NCBI GenBank assembly: GCA_017849615.1
Contig: JAFIGS010000034.1
Coordinates: 62,001-126,000 of the forward strand
DNA: 64,000 bases
Reading direction: 5' to 3'
From: Pseudolabrys sp.
GTDB lineage: Bacteria > Pseudomonadota > Alphaproteobacteria > Rhizobiales > Xanthobacteraceae
The notes under the pieces were generated by a model. It ran no database searches, had not been told where the DNA came from, and was given only the letters and a program-made list of their open reading frames with translations. The position numbers and the translations under genes are program-made. How positions within the stretch are numbered: the first letter of the stretch is position 1; each line of letters starts with the position of its first letter. Shown here piece by piece: positions 11,186 through 20,997 of the stretch.

Positions 11186-12586
11186 ATGGCTTACGATCTC
11201 ATCGTTATCGGCACCGGCCCCGGCGGCTATGTTTGTGCCATCCGCGCGGCGCAGCTCGGGCTGAAGACCGCCGTCGTCGAGAAGACCTCCTTCGGCGGTA
11301 CCTGCCTCAACATCGGCTGCATTCCGTCTAAAGCGCTGCTGCATGCCTCCGAGCTGTTCGAGGAAGCCGGGCATTCCTTTGCCAAGATGGGCATCGGCGT
11401 GCCCGCGCCGAAGCTCGATCTGCCGACCATGCTCAAGTTCAAGCAGGACGCCATCGACGGCAACGTCAAGGGCGTCGACTTCCTGTTCAAGAAGAACAAG
11501 ATCGATGCGCATAACGGTTTCGGCCGCATCGTCGCGCCCGGCAAGGTCGAGGTGAAGGCCGCCGACGGCAAGACGACGACGCTGGAGACGAAATCGATCG
11601 TCATCGCCACCGGCTCGGACGTGGCGAAGCTGCGCGGCATCGAGATCGACGAAAAGCGCATCGTGTCCTCGACCGGCGCGCTGTCGCTGCCGGAAGTGCC
11701 GAAGCATCTGCTCGTCATCGGCGCCGGCGTGATCGGCCTGGAGCTCGGCTCGGTGTGGCGCCGTCTCGGCGCCAAGGTGACGGTGGTGGAATTCCTCGAC
11801 GGCATTTTGCCCGGCATGGACGGCGAAGTGCGCAAGCAGAGCCAGCGCCTGCTGGAAAAGCAGGGCATGACTTTCAAACTGTCGTCCAAGGTTACGGGCG
11901 TCGATTCATCCGGCAAGACTTTGAAGGCGACCATCGAGCCGGCGAAGGGCGAGGGCAAGGCCGAGACCGTCGAGGCGGACGTCGTGCTCGTCTCCACCGG
12001 CCGCGTGCCTTACACCGACGGCCTCGGGCTCAAGGAGCTCGGCGTCAAGATGGACGAGCGCGGCCGCGTCGTCACCGATCATTATTACGCGACCAGCGTG
12101 CCGGGCATCTGGGCCATCGGCGATGTGATCGCCGGCCCGATGCTGGCGCACAAGGCCGAGGACGAAGGCGTTGCCGTCGCGGAAATGCTGGTCGGTCAGG
12201 CCGGCCATGTGAACTATGACGTGATCCCGGCGGTTGTTTACACGATGCCGGAGATCGCCTCGGTCGGCAAAAGCGAGGAAGACCTCAAGGCCGCCGGCGT
12301 CGCTTACAATGTCGGCAAGTTTCCGTTCACCGCGAACGGCCGCGCCAAGGCGAACCAGCAGACCGACGGCTTCGTCAAGGTCATCGCCGACGCCGCCACC
12401 GATCGCGTGCTCGGCGTGCATATCGTCGGTTCGGACGCCGGCAACATGATCGCCGAAGCCGCCATCGTCATGGAATTCGGCGGCGCCGCGGAAGACATCG
12501 CCCGCACCTGCCACGCGCATCCGACTTTGCCCGAGGCGGTGAAGGAAGCGGCCATGGCGGTCGCCAAGCGCGCGATTCATATGTGA
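11186..12586 (+). CDS. lpd: Dihydrolipoyl dehydrogenase (E3)
   Basis: FAD-dependent disulfide reductase, 466 residues, that reoxidises the lipoyl group of SucB and makes NADH. The FAD-binding motif GTGPGGY is at residues 9-15, the redox-active disulfide in [13 protein letters not shown] (C40 and C45), the NAD-binding [10 protein letters not shown] near 175, and the C-terminal catalytic His-Glu pair in HPTLPE (H445, E450). As the last gene of the sucAB block, it is probably the E3 dedicated to 2-oxoglutarate dehydrogenase. Confidence 0.98.
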   Translation: MAYDLIVIGTGPGGYVCAIRAAQLGLKTAVVEKTSFGGTCLNIGCIPSKALLHASELFEEAGHSFAKMGIGVPAPKLDLPTMLKFKQDAIDGNVKGVDFLFKKNKIDAHNGFGRIVAPGKVEVKAADGKTTTLETKSIVIATGSDVAKLRGIEIDEKRIVSSTGALSLPEVPKHLLVIGAGVIGLELGSVWRRLGAKVTVVEFLDGILPGMDGEVRKQSQRLLEKQGMTFKLSSKVTGVDSSGKTLKATIEPAKGEGKAETVEADVVLVSTGRVPYTDGLGLKELGVKMDERGRVVTDHYYATSVPGIWAIGDVIAGPMLAHKAEDEGVAVAEMLVGQAGHVNYDVIPAVVYTMPEIASVGKSEEDLKAAGVAYNVGKFPFTANGRAKANQQTDGFVKVIADAATDRVLGVHIVGSDAGNMIAEAAIVMEFGGAAEDIARTCHAHPTLPEAVKEAAMAVAKRAIHM

Positions 12587-12595
12587 GGTAACGGC

Positions 12596-12756
12596 CTCAT
12601 GGTGAGGAGCCGGGCGCAGCCCGGCGTCTCGAACCGTGTGGCCGCCCATCCTTGCGTGCTTCCAATATTCTGTCATGGCCGGGCTTGTCCCGGCCATCCT
12701 CGTCTTTAGCTTAAGATGAAGACGTGGATGCCCGGCACAAAGCCGGGCATGACGGA
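12596..12756. repeat. Cluster of palindromic repeats downstream of lpd
   Basis: Three short palindromes occur in succession: GAGCCGGGC-GCA-GCCCGGCGTCTC (12606-12631), ATGGCCGGG-CTTGT-CCCGGCCAT (12675-12697) and TGGATGCCCGG-CACAAAG-CCGGGCATGACG (12725-12754). The last one supplies an artificial ATG that would extend the next gene by 13 codons. Element ends (TCATGG..., GGATGCC, GCATGAC) match other repeats in the window. Confidence 0.65.
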
Positions 12757-12762
12757 GATTTC

Positions 12763-13296
12763 ATGCGCCGACTGCTCCGCCCGCTCTGGGTGTTCCTCGC
12801 CGTGCTGTTCCTCATCGAGGCATGGCTGTGGGATCACCTGTCGCCGGTGGTCGCGCGGATCGTCGGGATCATTCCGTGGGCCAGGCTGAAGCGGAAGCTG
12901 GCGCAGGCCATCGAGCGGCTGCCGCCCTGGGCGACATTGATCGTCTTCGTCGTGCCGCTGGCCGTCCTGCTTTTGCCGCTGAAGTTTCTCGAGGTCTATT
13001 TCCTTGCCACCGGGCAATGGCTCGGCGCCATCGCCGTTATCATTGTGGCCAAGCTCGCCGGCGTCGGCGTTACCGCCTTCATCTTCGATGTGACGCGCGA
13101 CAAGCTGTTGCAGATGGCGTGGTTTCGCAAGCTCTACGAATGGCTGCTGCGCGTGCGCGCCTGGGCGCACGCCATCACCGAGCCGGTGCGTTTCCGCATG
13201 AGGCAACTCGCCGCGAGGCTGCGCGGCGAGGGCGGCAATCGCTTCCTGCGCTGGGTGTCGCGGCTGCGCCGCGCCGCCTTCCGCCGCGCGAACTGA
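12763..13296 (+). CDS. Uncharacterised two-helix membrane protein
   Basis: A 177-residue protein, unknown in function. An N-terminal hydrophobic segment (about 5-30) and a second pair of hydrophobic stretches (about 55-75 and 85-105) are followed by a strongly basic C-terminal tail rich in Arg and Trp. I chose the ATG at 12763, with GGAGA just upstream, because the longer reading frame from 12724 only translates a palindromic repeat. Its stop is 5 bases from the end of the convergent DUF4337 gene. Similar small basic membrane proteins occur in related genomes, but I cannot name the family. Confidence 0.7.
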   Translation: MRRLLRPLWVFLAVLFLIEAWLWDHLSPVVARIVGIIPWARLKRKLAQAIERLPPWATLIVFVVPLAVLLLPLKFLEVYFLATGQWLGAIAVIIVAKLAGVGVTAFIFDVTRDKLLQMAWFRKLYEWLLRVRAWAHAITEPVRFRMRQLAARLRGEGGNRFLRWVSRLRRAAFRRAN

Positions 13297-13300
13297 TCGG

Positions 13301-13915
13301 TCAGTGCGCGCCGCCGGCGTGCAGCAGGAAGTCGAGCGCATGCGGCGCCCAAAGGCCGAACGCCGAGAAAATCACGCCCACGAGCCCGACCAGCCCTGAC
13401 AGCCAGCCGAGCACCGCCATGCCGGTGATGATTTCGGCCGAGGCCAGCACAATGCCGATCTGGAACGCGGCCGAGCCGAGCTCGAACTGGTGATAACGCG
13501 CGAGCTGATAATCCCGCTGATGCTCGTAATTCTCGGCCTGTTCGCGTAATTCCTTGCGGCCGTCCTTTTCCTTGGGGTCGGAGTCGTAACGCACCACGGT
13601 CGCGCGCCAGGTTTCGATCTGCTTCTCCATCGCCGCCTTGATTTCGGGCTTTTCGATCGAGGGCGCAATGGCGGCGAGGTTATCCGCCGACGCGCGCAAG
13701 GTGGTCTGGCGGATGGTCTTGGCCTGAAAGAAATTCCAGGTGTCGGACGCCTTGATATTGAGGCTGATGCTCTCGGTCTGGGCGCTCTTGCCGAGCGTCT
13801 CGGAGAAGGCGAGAAACAGCGCCAGCACCGAGATCAGCAGCGCGATCTTTTTATTACCGCCGTGGGAGGCGTGTTCCGCGTGTTCGGCGTGTTCGAGGTT
13901 TTCGTGCGCAGACAT
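13301..13915 (-). CDS. DUF4337 domain membrane protein
   Basis: A 204-residue protein that matches the DUF4337 pattern. It has a His/Glu-rich N-terminus (HENLEHAEHAEHASHGG), a first transmembrane helix (about 25-42), a charged coiled-coil-like periplasmic or cytosolic region (about 60-140, with LREQAENYEHQRD), and two C-terminal helices (about 148-195). Its function is unknown. It precedes no obvious operon partner; xerC lies upstream on the same strand with an 84-base gap. Confidence 0.8.
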   Translation of the reverse strand: MSAHENLEHAEHAEHASHGGNKKIALLISVLALFLAFSETLGKSAQTESISLNIKASDTWNFFQAKTIRQTTLRASADNLAAIAPSIEKPEIKAAMEKQIETWRATVVRYDSDPKEKDGRKELREQAENYEHQRDYQLARYHQFELGSAAFQIGIVLASAEIITGMAVLGWLSGLVGLVGVIFSAFGLWAPHALDFLLHAGGAH

Positions 13916-13999
13916 AGGTCGTCGTCCCCTGTTTGATGGCGAACGATGATCGCCGGGGCGATGGCGCGCAAGGGCAGGGCGGCGTTGTCGACGATGATA

Positions 14000-14947
14000 T
14001 TACGATGACGCCCGCGGATGGGCGCTGGCATAAACTTCGAGTAAACGAGCGCTGTCCACGGCGGTATAGATCTGCGTGGTCGACAGCGAGGCGTGGCCGA
14101 GCAGCTCCTGGATCGAGCGCAGGTCGCCGCCGCGCGCCAGCAGATGCGTGGCGAAGGAGTGGCGCAGCGCATGCGGCGTCGCCGTCTCCGGCAGGCCGAG
14201 TGCGCCGCGCAAGGTCGCCATCGCCAGTTGCACGATGCGCGGCGACAGCGGTCCGCCCCGGGCGCCCAGAAACAGCGGCCCGTCCGCCGGCAGGTCGTAG
14301 GGGCACAGCGCGATGTAATCGGCGATGGCTTTGGTGACCTGAGGGAGGACGGGCACCATGCGCGTCTTGTTGCCCTTGCCGTTGACGGTGATGGCGTCGC
14401 CGCCGGTCACACCGGCGTCGCCGCGCTTGAGGCCGAGCGCCTCGGAAATGCGCAGGCCGCAGCCATAGAGCAGCGCCAGCACGGCGGCATCGCGCGCCAG
14501 GATCCAGGTCTCGCGATCCTCGCCGGCGCGCAGATCGATGTCGGTCATCTGCTTCGCCGCGGTCGCGGGCAGGGGCTTGGGCAAGGTCCGGCCCGCCTTC
14601 GGCGCGCGGATGGCGGCGAGCGCCCCCACCTTGCCCTTGCCGTTGCGCTCCAGGAACCGGACGAAGGAGCGCGCCCCGGCCAGCGCGCGCATCAAGGTGC
14701 GGTTGCCGGCGCCCTCGGCACGGCGCGACGCCATGAAGGCGCGAACATCGGCCGGGGTGATTTTCGCCAGCGATTTCAGCGACGGCGGCCCGCCGAGGTG
14801 ATCGGCCATAAAGCCGAGGAACTGGCCGACATCGCGCTCATAGGCTTCCAGCGTTTTCGGCGACATGCGCCGTTCGGCGCCGAGATAGGCGCGCCAGCGG
14901 CCGATTTCGGCGACAACGTCCGGAGCGATGGCGAGCGGCAGTCCCAT
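14000..14947 (-). CDS. xerC: Site-specific tyrosine recombinase XerC
   Basis: Chromosomal dimer-resolution recombinase of 315 residues. The N-terminal SAM-like core-binding domain (about 10-105) is followed by the catalytic domain with all expected residues: R166 (CGLRISEAL), K191/K194 region (NGKGNKT), H259 and R262 (PHALRHSF), H285 (LLGHASL) and Y294 (TQIYT). It acts at dif with XerD during segregation. The start at 14947 gives the normal length; the open frame continues far upstream only as a shadow of priA. It is divergent from priA, with a 69-base gap. Confidence 0.94.
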   Translation of the reverse strand: MGLPLAIAPDVVAEIGRWRAYLGAERRMSPKTLEAYERDVGQFLGFMADHLGGPPSLKSLAKITPADVRAFMASRRAEGAGNRTLMRALAGARSFVRFLERNGKGKVGALAAIRAPKAGRTLPKPLPATAAKQMTDIDLRAGEDRETWILARDAAVLALLYGCGLRISEALGLKRGDAGVTGGDAITVNGKGNKTRMVPVLPQVTKAIADYIALCPYDLPADGPLFLGARGGPLSPRIVQLAMATLRGALGLPETATPHALRHSFATHLLARGGDLRSIQELLGHASLSTTQIYTAVDSARLLEVYASAHPRASS

Positions 14948-15016
14948 ATGAACCGGGAGGGTAAGAGACCCGCCCTTACCCTTCCTTAAAGGCCCGGAAT
15001 CGGCCAGACCCCTCCC

Positions 15017-17194
15017 ATGGCTACCCGTGTCGTCGATGTTCTGGTGCCGGTGGCGCTCGACCAAGCCTATTCCTACCGGGTTCCGGCGGGAATGGAGGTC
15101 GCGCCCGGCGATGTCGTCGCCGTGCCGCTCGGCCGGCGCGGCGAGACTGTCGGCGTGGTCTGGGCCGAAAACCCCAATCCCGCCCCCGGCCTGCACAACC
15201 GCCTCAAGGACATCGAGGCGAAGATCGACGTGCCGCCGCTCAAGGAAGAGCTGCGCACCTTCGTCGACTGGGTCGCCGGTTACACCTTGTCGTCGCGCGG
15301 CATGGTGCTGCGCATGGCGCTGCGCATGGGCGACAATCTCGGCCCCGCGCGCGAGCGCGTCGGCGTGCGTCTCGTCGGCCCGCCGCCGCAGCGCATGACG
15401 GTGGCGCGCCAGCGCGTGCTCCGCGCGCTCGAGGACGGTATGGTGCGCGCCAAGGGCGACGCCGCGCGCGAAGCCGGCGTCTCGACCGGCGTCATCGACG
15501 GCCTGGTCGATGAAGGCACGCTGGAAACCGTGGTGCTGCCGCCGGAGAAGGTGTCGCGCCAGCCCGATCCGGATTTCCGCAAGCCCGAGTTCTCGCTCGG
15601 TCAGCTTGCCGCCGCCGATGCGCTGCGCACGACGGTCGATCAGGGCGGCTACACCGTGTCGCTGGTCGATGGCGTCACCGGCTCGGGCAAGACCGAAGTG
15701 TATTTCGAGGCAGTCGCGGAGAACATCCGCAAGGGCCGGCAGACATTGATCCTGATGCCGGAAATCGCGCTCACCGGGCAATCGCTCGATCGCTTCACCG
15801 CGCGCTTCGGCACCCGGCCGGCGGAGTGGCATTCGCAACTGTCGCCGCGCCTGCGCGCGCGCACCTGGGCCGCGGTGGCGGAAGGCGAGGTGTCGGTGGT
15901 CGTCGGCGCGCGCTCGGCGCTGTTTCTGCCCTATGCCGATCTCGGCCTGATCCTCGTCGATGAAGAGCACGAGCAGGCCTACAAGCAGGAAGACGGCGCG
16001 CGCTACAATGCGCGAGACATGGCCGTGGTGCGCGGCTCCATCGCCAAAATTCCGGTGGTGCTCGCCTCGGCGACGCCCTCGGTCGAATCCGAGGTGAATG
16101 CGCGCAAGGGCCGCTATCGCCGTTTGCATCTGCCCGAGCGTTTCGGCGGCGCCTCGCTGCCGCATGTCGAGGCCATCGACCTTACGCGCGAAGGGCCGCC
16201 GCGCGGCCGCTTCATCGCGCCGCGTCTCGCCGAAGCCGTCAACAACACGCTGGAGCGCGGCGATCAGGCGCTGCTGTTCCTCAATCGCCGCGGCTACGCG
16301 CCGCTCACTCTATGCCGCGCCTGCGGCTTCCGCCTGCAATGCCCGAACTGCGACGCCTGGCTGGTCGATCATCGCTTCCGCAAAAGGCTGATCTGCCATC
16401 ACTGCGGCTACAACATGCCGCCGCCGAATGACTGCCCGAACTGTCACGCCACCGAGAGCTTCGCCGCGGTCGGGCCCGGCGTCGAGCGGCTGGAGCAGGA
16501 AGCGGCCGACCTGTTTCCCGACAAGCGCATTCTCATTCTGTCGAGCGACGTCGTCGAATCGATGGAGCGGCTGCGGCAGGAACTGGATGACGTCGCCGAC
16601 GGCAAGTTCGACATCATCGTCGGCACGCAGCTGGTGGCGAAGGGTCACCATTTTCCCAAGCTCAACCTGGTCGGCATCGTCGACGCCGATCTCGGCCTCG
16701 GCAATGGCGATCCGCGCGCGGCGGAGCGCACATTCCAGTTGCTGCATCAGGTGGTCGGCCGCGCCGGCCGCGAGGACAATCGCGGCGTCGGCTTCCTGCA
16801 GACCCATCAGCCCGAGCATCCGGTGATGAAGGCGCTGATCCTCGGCGACCGCGAGAAGTTCTACGAGACGGAGATCGCGCTGCGCGAGGCGTCGGGCTAT
16901 CCGCCCTTCGGCCGGCTTGCCGGCATCGTTGTTTCCGCTGACGACAAGCACGACGCCGAAGGCTACGCCAAGGCGCTGGCGAAATCCGCGCCTTACATCG
17001 AGGCGGTGCGCGTGCTCGGCCCCGCCGAAGCGCCGGTCGCCGTGGTGCGCGGCCGCCATCGCTTCCGGCTGCTGATCAAGGCGCCGCGCGAATTCAACCT
17101 GTCGGCTTACTTGCGTGATTGGCTCAGCGTCGCGCCGAAGACGCGCGGCAGCATCAAGATGGACGTCGATGTCGATCCGATGAGTTTTTATTAG
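15017..17194 (+). CDS. priA: Primosomal replication restart helicase PriA
   Basis: PriA, 725 residues, a superfamily 2 helicase that reloads the replisome at stalled forks. It has an N-terminal 3'-DNA-binding domain, Walker A GVTGSGKT (219-226), Walker B DEEH (315-318), and the eight-cysteine zinc site (CRACGFRLQCPNC ... CHHCGY ... CPNC) around 435-475. C-terminal helicase motifs include VGTQLVAKGHHFP and QVVGRAGR. The final four bases overlap the end of the convergent EamA gene. It is divergent from xerC, another DNA-maintenance gene; this pairing is common in the group. Confidence 0.96.
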   Translation: MATRVVDVLVPVALDQAYSYRVPAGMEVAPGDVVAVPLGRRGETVGVVWAENPNPAPGLHNRLKDIEAKIDVPPLKEELRTFVDWVAGYTLSSRGMVLRMALRMGDNLGPARERVGVRLVGPPPQRMTVARQRVLRALEDGMVRAKGDAAREAGVSTGVIDGLVDEGTLETVVLPPEKVSRQPDPDFRKPEFSLGQLAAADALRTTVDQGGYTVSLVDGVTGSGKTEVYFEAVAENIRKGRQTLILMPEIALTGQSLDRFTARFGTRPAEWHSQLSPRLRARTWAAVAEGEVSVVVGARSALFLPYADLGLILVDEEHEQAYKQEDGARYNARDMAVVRGSIAKIPVVLASATPSVESEVNARKGRYRRLHLPERFGGASLPHVEAIDLTREGPPRGRFIAPRLAEAVNNTLERGDQALLFLNRRGYAPLTLCRACGFRLQCPNCDAWLVDHRFRKRLICHHCGYNMPPPNDCPNCHATESFAAVGPGVERLEQEAADLFPDKRILILSSDVVESMERLRQELDDVADGKFDIIVGTQLVAKGHHFPKLNLVGIVDADLGLGNGDPRAAERTFQLLHQVVGRAGREDNRGVGFLQTHQPEHPVMKALILGDREKFYETEIALREASGYPPFGRLAGIVVSADDKHDAEGYAKALAKSAPYIEAVRVLGPAEAPVAVVRGRHRFRLLIKAPREFNLSAYLRDWLSVAPKTRGSIKMDVDVDPMSFY

Positions 17195-18048
17195 TTGGCC
17201 GCGCGCTTGCCGGCCTGCTGGTTGATGAGCAGGCTGCCGAGCACGATCGCCGCGCCGAGCGACTGCACCCACGTTGGCACGAAGCCGCGGATCGATGCAT
17301 CGAGCGCGAAGGCGACCATCGGGATCAGCAAGAAGAAGGGTGCCACTGCGGGAGCGCCCGCCTTCTCGACGCCGTGAAACCAAAGCGCATAGGCGATCGA
17401 GGTGCCGATCAGCGCGACATAGGCATAGGCGGCGATGCTCGCGACATCGAGCGAGGCCGGCACATCGCCGATGAAGGCCGCCAGTGCGGCGAGTTCGACG
17501 CCGCCGATGACGAGTTGCCAGGCAGTGAATTCGAGCAGCGGGATCGGCCGGCCCCAGCGATTGAGCAGAACGCCGCCCAACGCCAGCGACATCGCGGCGA
17601 TCAGGCCGGCGACCGCGCCGACAAAATCGAGCACGATCTTGCCGCCGGTGAGCAGGATCATCACGCCGACGGCGCCGAGCACGACGCTGGTGAGCCGCAG
17701 CCATGTCGGCCGCTCGCCGAGCAGCGGCCAGGCGATCAGCACGGTGATGATCGGACCGAGCGATTGCAGCGTGCCGGCGACGCCGCCGGGCAGGCGCTCG
17801 GCGGCGATGAACAGGAACGCGAACACGATGCCGCAATTGAGCGTGCCGAGCAGGGCCACCTTGCCCCACCATTCGCGCGGCGGCAGCTCGTTGTAGAACA
17901 GCAGCAGCGGCAGACCGCCGCCGAGCGCGCGCACCGCGCCGGTGAAGATCGGGTTATGCGGCAGCACCATGCTGACGAAAATATAGGTGGTGCCCCAGAT
18001 CGCGGCGGCGAGAGCGGCGGATAATTTCGGGTTCAGGCCTGAAAGCAT
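17191..18048 (-). CDS. EamA/DMT-family exporter
   Basis: A 285-residue inner-membrane protein with ten predicted helices arranged as two EamA repeats, typical of the drug/metabolite transporter superfamily. The start MLSGLNPKLSAALAAAIWGTTYIF fits the first EamA helix (AAIWGTTYIF). The substrate cannot be read from sequence; relatives export amino acids, nucleotides or other metabolites. Its last four bases overlap priA convergently. A hairpin just upstream probably ends transcription from the sulP side. Confidence 0.85.
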   Translation of the reverse strand: MLSGLNPKLSAALAAAIWGTTYIFVSMVLPHNPIFTGAVRALGGGLPLLLFYNELPPREWWGKVALLGTLNCGIVFAFLFIAAERLPGGVAGTLQSLGPIITVLIAWPLLGERPTWLRLTSVVLGAVGVMILLTGGKIVLDFVGAVAGLIAAMSLALGGVLLNRWGRPIPLLEFTAWQLVIGGVELAALAAFIGDVPASLDVASIAAYAYVALIGTSIAYALWFHGVEKAGAPAVAPFFLLIPMVAFALDASIRGFVPTWVQSLGAAIVLGSLLINQQAGKRAAN

Positions 18049-18054
18049 TGCTTA

Positions 18055-18090
18055 AAAATGCGCCGCCGCCCGGGCCGGGCGGCGCGGACG
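18055..18090 (-). terminator. Hairpin with T-run upstream of EamA gene
   Basis: Read on the minus strand, GCGCCGCCCGG-CC-CGGGCGGCGGCGC is followed by ATTTTTAAG just before the EamA start. A strong GC stem plus a T-run suits a rho-independent terminator for the sulP transcript coming from upstream on the same strand. Confidence 0.5.
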
Positions 18091-18233
18091 AACGGACGTT
18101 TCCCTTGGAGATTATGCGGCCACGGACGCGGCCAATGAGAGCCATGAGATAAGGCGGGCCGGGCGCCGGCGAAAGCCGAGGGCCTCGCGCCCGGCGCAGG
18201 GCAGCCCGCTATTTTCGCCTATGCGACTTAGGA

Positions 18234-18262
18234 TGGATGCCCCGCTTTCGCGGGGCATGACA
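18234..18262. repeat. Palindromic repeat, copy of the mdh-sucC element
   Basis: TGGATGCCCCGC-TTTCG-CGGGGCATGACA, identical over its stem to the element at 3720-3748. It lies just beyond the 3' end of the SulP gene (stop at 18271). Confidence 0.75.
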
Positions 18263-18270
18263 CGAAGGTC

Positions 18271-19944
18271 CTACGTCTCGTGCAGCTTGCGCGCGCCTTC
18301 GACACTGGCGGCGTAGCGTATCAGCGGCGGCTTCAAGCCCGCGGCGACGAGTTCGTGACGCACATTCGGCCTCGCGGCGGCGAAGTACACTTCGGTGCCG
18401 CCCTTGCCGAGCTTCCTGACGAAAGAATGCAGTGAGCGGGCCGCCGTGGTGTCGATCAGCGGCACGTCGGTGAAATCGAGAATGAGAAGTTTCGGCGGCC
18501 GGCCGATGCGCTCCAGCGCGGTCAGCACATGCGCGGTGGCGCCGAAGAAGAACGCGCCGCTGATGCGATAGACGATCACATCGCGCTCACTGGCGGCGTC
18601 GGCATCGTATTTGCCGGTGTCGGCCGCGTCGGCGACGTCCTCGAGACCGCCGGCCTTGATATCGACCGACTCGGCCATGCGGTGCAGGAACATGAAAGAG
18701 CCCAGCACCACGCCGACGGCGATGCCGGTCAGCAGATCGACGAAGATGGTGAGCAGGAAGGTCGCGAGCAACACGACGGCGTCACCGCGCGAGGTGCGGA
18801 TCAGCGACCAGAACTCTTCCTTTTCCGCCATGTTCCAGGCGACGATCAGCAGCACGGCGCCGAGCGCCGCCAGCGGGATGTAGCCGACCAGCGGCGCCGC
18901 CACGGCGAGGAACAGCAGCAGATAGAGGCAGTGCAGAATGCCGGAGATCGGCCCGCGCGCGCCGGAGCGGATATTGGTCGCGGTGCGCGCGATGGTGCCG
19001 GTGACGCAGATGCCGCCGAACATGACGGACGCGATATTGGCGACGCCCTGTGCGCCGAGTTCGGCGTTGGAACGATGACGGCGGCCGCTCATGCCGTCGG
19101 CGACCACCGCAGACAGCAGCGATTCGATGGCGCCCAGCAGCGCGATGGCGAAGGCGTCCGGCAGAACGGCCTGCAGCTTGGCCATGCTGAAGGTCGGCAG
19201 CGACGGCGCCGGCAGCGTGCGCGGGATTTCTCCGAAGCGCGAGGTCACGGTGGCGACATCGAGGTGCAAGGCAAAGCAGAGCAGCGCCGTCACCGCGATG
19301 GCGATCAGGAAACCCGGCCAGCTCGGCCGGTAGCGGCGCAGCACGACGATGATCGCCAGTGCCAGGGCTGTGATGCCGACGGTCTGCCAGTTGATCGTCG
19401 ATATCGCGGCGGCGATGGCTTCGAGCTTGGGCAGCAGCGCCGACGGTTCTTTCGCCATGTCGAGGCCGAGCACGTCGCGAAACTGGCTGGCGGCGATGAT
19501 CACGGCGATGCCGGCGGTGAAGCCGACCGTCACCGGCATGGGGATGTATTTGATGTAGGTGCCGAGGCGGAGCAGGGCGACCGCGAGCAGGATGAGGCCG
19601 GCCAGAATCGTCGCCAGCGCCAGCCCGTCATAGCCATGGCGTTCGACGACGGAAGCAACGAGGCCGATGAAGGCGCCGGCCGGCCCGCCGATCTGGAAGC
19701 GGCTGCCGCCGATCAACGAGACGAAGAAGCCACCGGCAATGGCGGTGTAGAGCCCGCGCTCGGGCGACACGCCGGAGGCAATGGCGATGGCCATCGACAG
19801 AGGCAGCGCCACCACCGCGACCGTGAGACCGGCGATGGCGTCGGCGCGCAGGTCGGCCCAGCCATAGCCTTCACGGAACACCGTGATCAGCTTGGGCGTG
19901 AACAACTGGACAAAAGTCGGCGCGGCGGGGGAGTGCCCGGACAT
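18271..19944 (-). CDS. SulP-family anion transporter with STAS domain
   Basis: A 557-residue SulP (SLC26-like) permease. The membrane part (about 25-430) shows the family signature GLYTAIAGGFFVSLIGGSRFQIGGP near residue 70. The C-terminal STAS domain (about 455-550) contains LLILDFTDVPLIDTTAARSL. Family members carry sulfate, bicarbonate or other anions with protons or sodium. The start at 19944 gives the standard MSGHSP... N-terminus; the open frame continues upstream only as a shadow. No sulfate-assimilation or carbonic anhydrase gene is nearby, so the substrate is open. Confidence 0.92.
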   Translation of the reverse strand: MSGHSPAAPTFVQLFTPKLITVFREGYGWADLRADAIAGLTVAVVALPLSMAIAIASGVSPERGLYTAIAGGFFVSLIGGSRFQIGGPAGAFIGLVASVVERHGYDGLALATILAGLILLAVALLRLGTYIKYIPMPVTVGFTAGIAVIIAASQFRDVLGLDMAKEPSALLPKLEAIAAAISTINWQTVGITALALAIIVVLRRYRPSWPGFLIAIAVTALLCFALHLDVATVTSRFGEIPRTLPAPSLPTFSMAKLQAVLPDAFAIALLGAIESLLSAVVADGMSGRRHRSNAELGAQGVANIASVMFGGICVTGTIARTATNIRSGARGPISGILHCLYLLLFLAVAAPLVGYIPLAALGAVLLIVAWNMAEKEEFWSLIRTSRGDAVVLLATFLLTIFVDLLTGIAVGVVLGSFMFLHRMAESVDIKAGGLEDVADAADTGKYDADAASERDVIVYRISGAFFFGATAHVLTALERIGRPPKLLILDFTDVPLIDTTAARSLHSFVRKLGKGGTEVYFAAARPNVRHELVAAGLKPPLIRYAASVEGARKLHET

Positions 19945-20039
19945 GATGGACCCTATGGGGGAAGTTCTGTCAGCATGACGCTTCGGAGGGCCGTCGCGCA
20001 ACTCCGAAATACTCCGTAGCCGCGCCAAAGGATTCACGC

Positions 20040-20951
20040 CTATCGGCGCTGTACGGCCGGCCGCAGCAGGACGCTGGCCGCCGCGGCGAAAATGAGAACG
20101 AAGCCGATGCCGTCGGCGAGGGTCGGCCGCTCGCCGAGCAGCACGATCGAGGCCGAAACGCCGACCACCGGCACCAGCAAGGCGCCGATCGACGCCGTCA
20201 GCGGTGACAGCCGTCCCACGATCGACCACCACAGAAAATGGGCAAGGCCGACGCCGAACAGACCGATATAGGCCAGCGCCAGGATCGAGGACGTGCTGAT
20301 CGGCCACAGCCGCGGCACGCCCTCGAAGATCAGCGTGCCCGCCAGCAGGAAGCAGAAGCCGAACAGCAGTTGCCAGGCGGCGTTGGCGAGCGGCGGCACC
20401 GTGACGTGCTGCCACTTCATATAGACCGTGCCGAAGGCCCAACTGACCGCCCCGGTGAAGGCATAAAGCACGAAGGCCGGGAAGCCGTCGGCGAACAGCG
20501 GCCCGACCAGGATGACAATGCCGGCGACGCAGAGCGTCAGCGCGATGGTGCGGAGGCGGTCGAGCCGCTCGTGCAGCAGCAGCACGCTGAAGACGGCGAC
20601 CCAGATCGGCATCGTGTAGGCGATGATCACGGTGCGCGAGGTCGCGCCGTGAAGCTGGGAGAACGCCATCAGGATGTGGAAGGCGCCGACATTGAAGAAG
20701 CCGCCGGCCATCACATGAAAGCGTTGCCGCCGCGGCACGGTGAGATCGTATCCGGCGGCCTTCGCGGCGATGAACAGAACGGCCGCGCCGAGCCCCGTGC
20801 CGGCCATGCGCAAGGTCCACGGCGCGATATCGCGCAACGCCGTCGCCGTGGCGATCCACATGAAGCCCCAGGCGAAGGCCAGAAGCACGACCAGCAACCG
20901 CGCCGTGCCCGCGCCCGATGTGGATCCGCTGTCCGGTTGCCGCTGCACCAT
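20040..20951 (-). CDS. EamA/DMT-family exporter
   Basis: A 303-residue ten-helix EamA transporter. The first repeat begins at LLVVLLAFAWGFMWIATATA (about 20-40) and the second near residue 160 (FTGAVSWAFGTVYMKW). It lies 95 bases upstream of sulP and 46 bases downstream of the bacteriophytochrome gene on the same strand, so a shared transcript is possible. No substrate can be inferred. It is not closely similar to the EamA gene at 17191, so this is not a recent duplication. Confidence 0.85.
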   Translation of the reverse strand: MVQRQPDSGSTSGAGTARLLVVLLAFAWGFMWIATATALRDIAPWTLRMAGTGLGAAVLFIAAKAAGYDLTVPRRQRFHVMAGGFFNVGAFHILMAFSQLHGATSRTVIIAYTMPIWVAVFSVLLLHERLDRLRTIALTLCVAGIVILVGPLFADGFPAFVLYAFTGAVSWAFGTVYMKWQHVTVPPLANAAWQLLFGFCFLLAGTLIFEGVPRLWPISTSSILALAYIGLFGVGLAHFLWWSIVGRLSPLTASIGALLVPVVGVSASIVLLGERPTLADGIGFVLIFAAAASVLLRPAVQRR

Positions 20952-20997
20952 GCGCCCTGTCCCCGGTGCCCGCGCCGCGGCGGCCGGGAAGGCCGCC

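Noticed and set aside
12724-12762. Earlier start for the membrane protein at 12763.
   Set aside because: The added codons are the translation of a palindromic repeat and lack a suitable ribosome site.
14948-16165. Open frame extending xerC upstream by about 400 codons.
   Set aside because: It runs antisense through priA; the XerC family start is at 14947.
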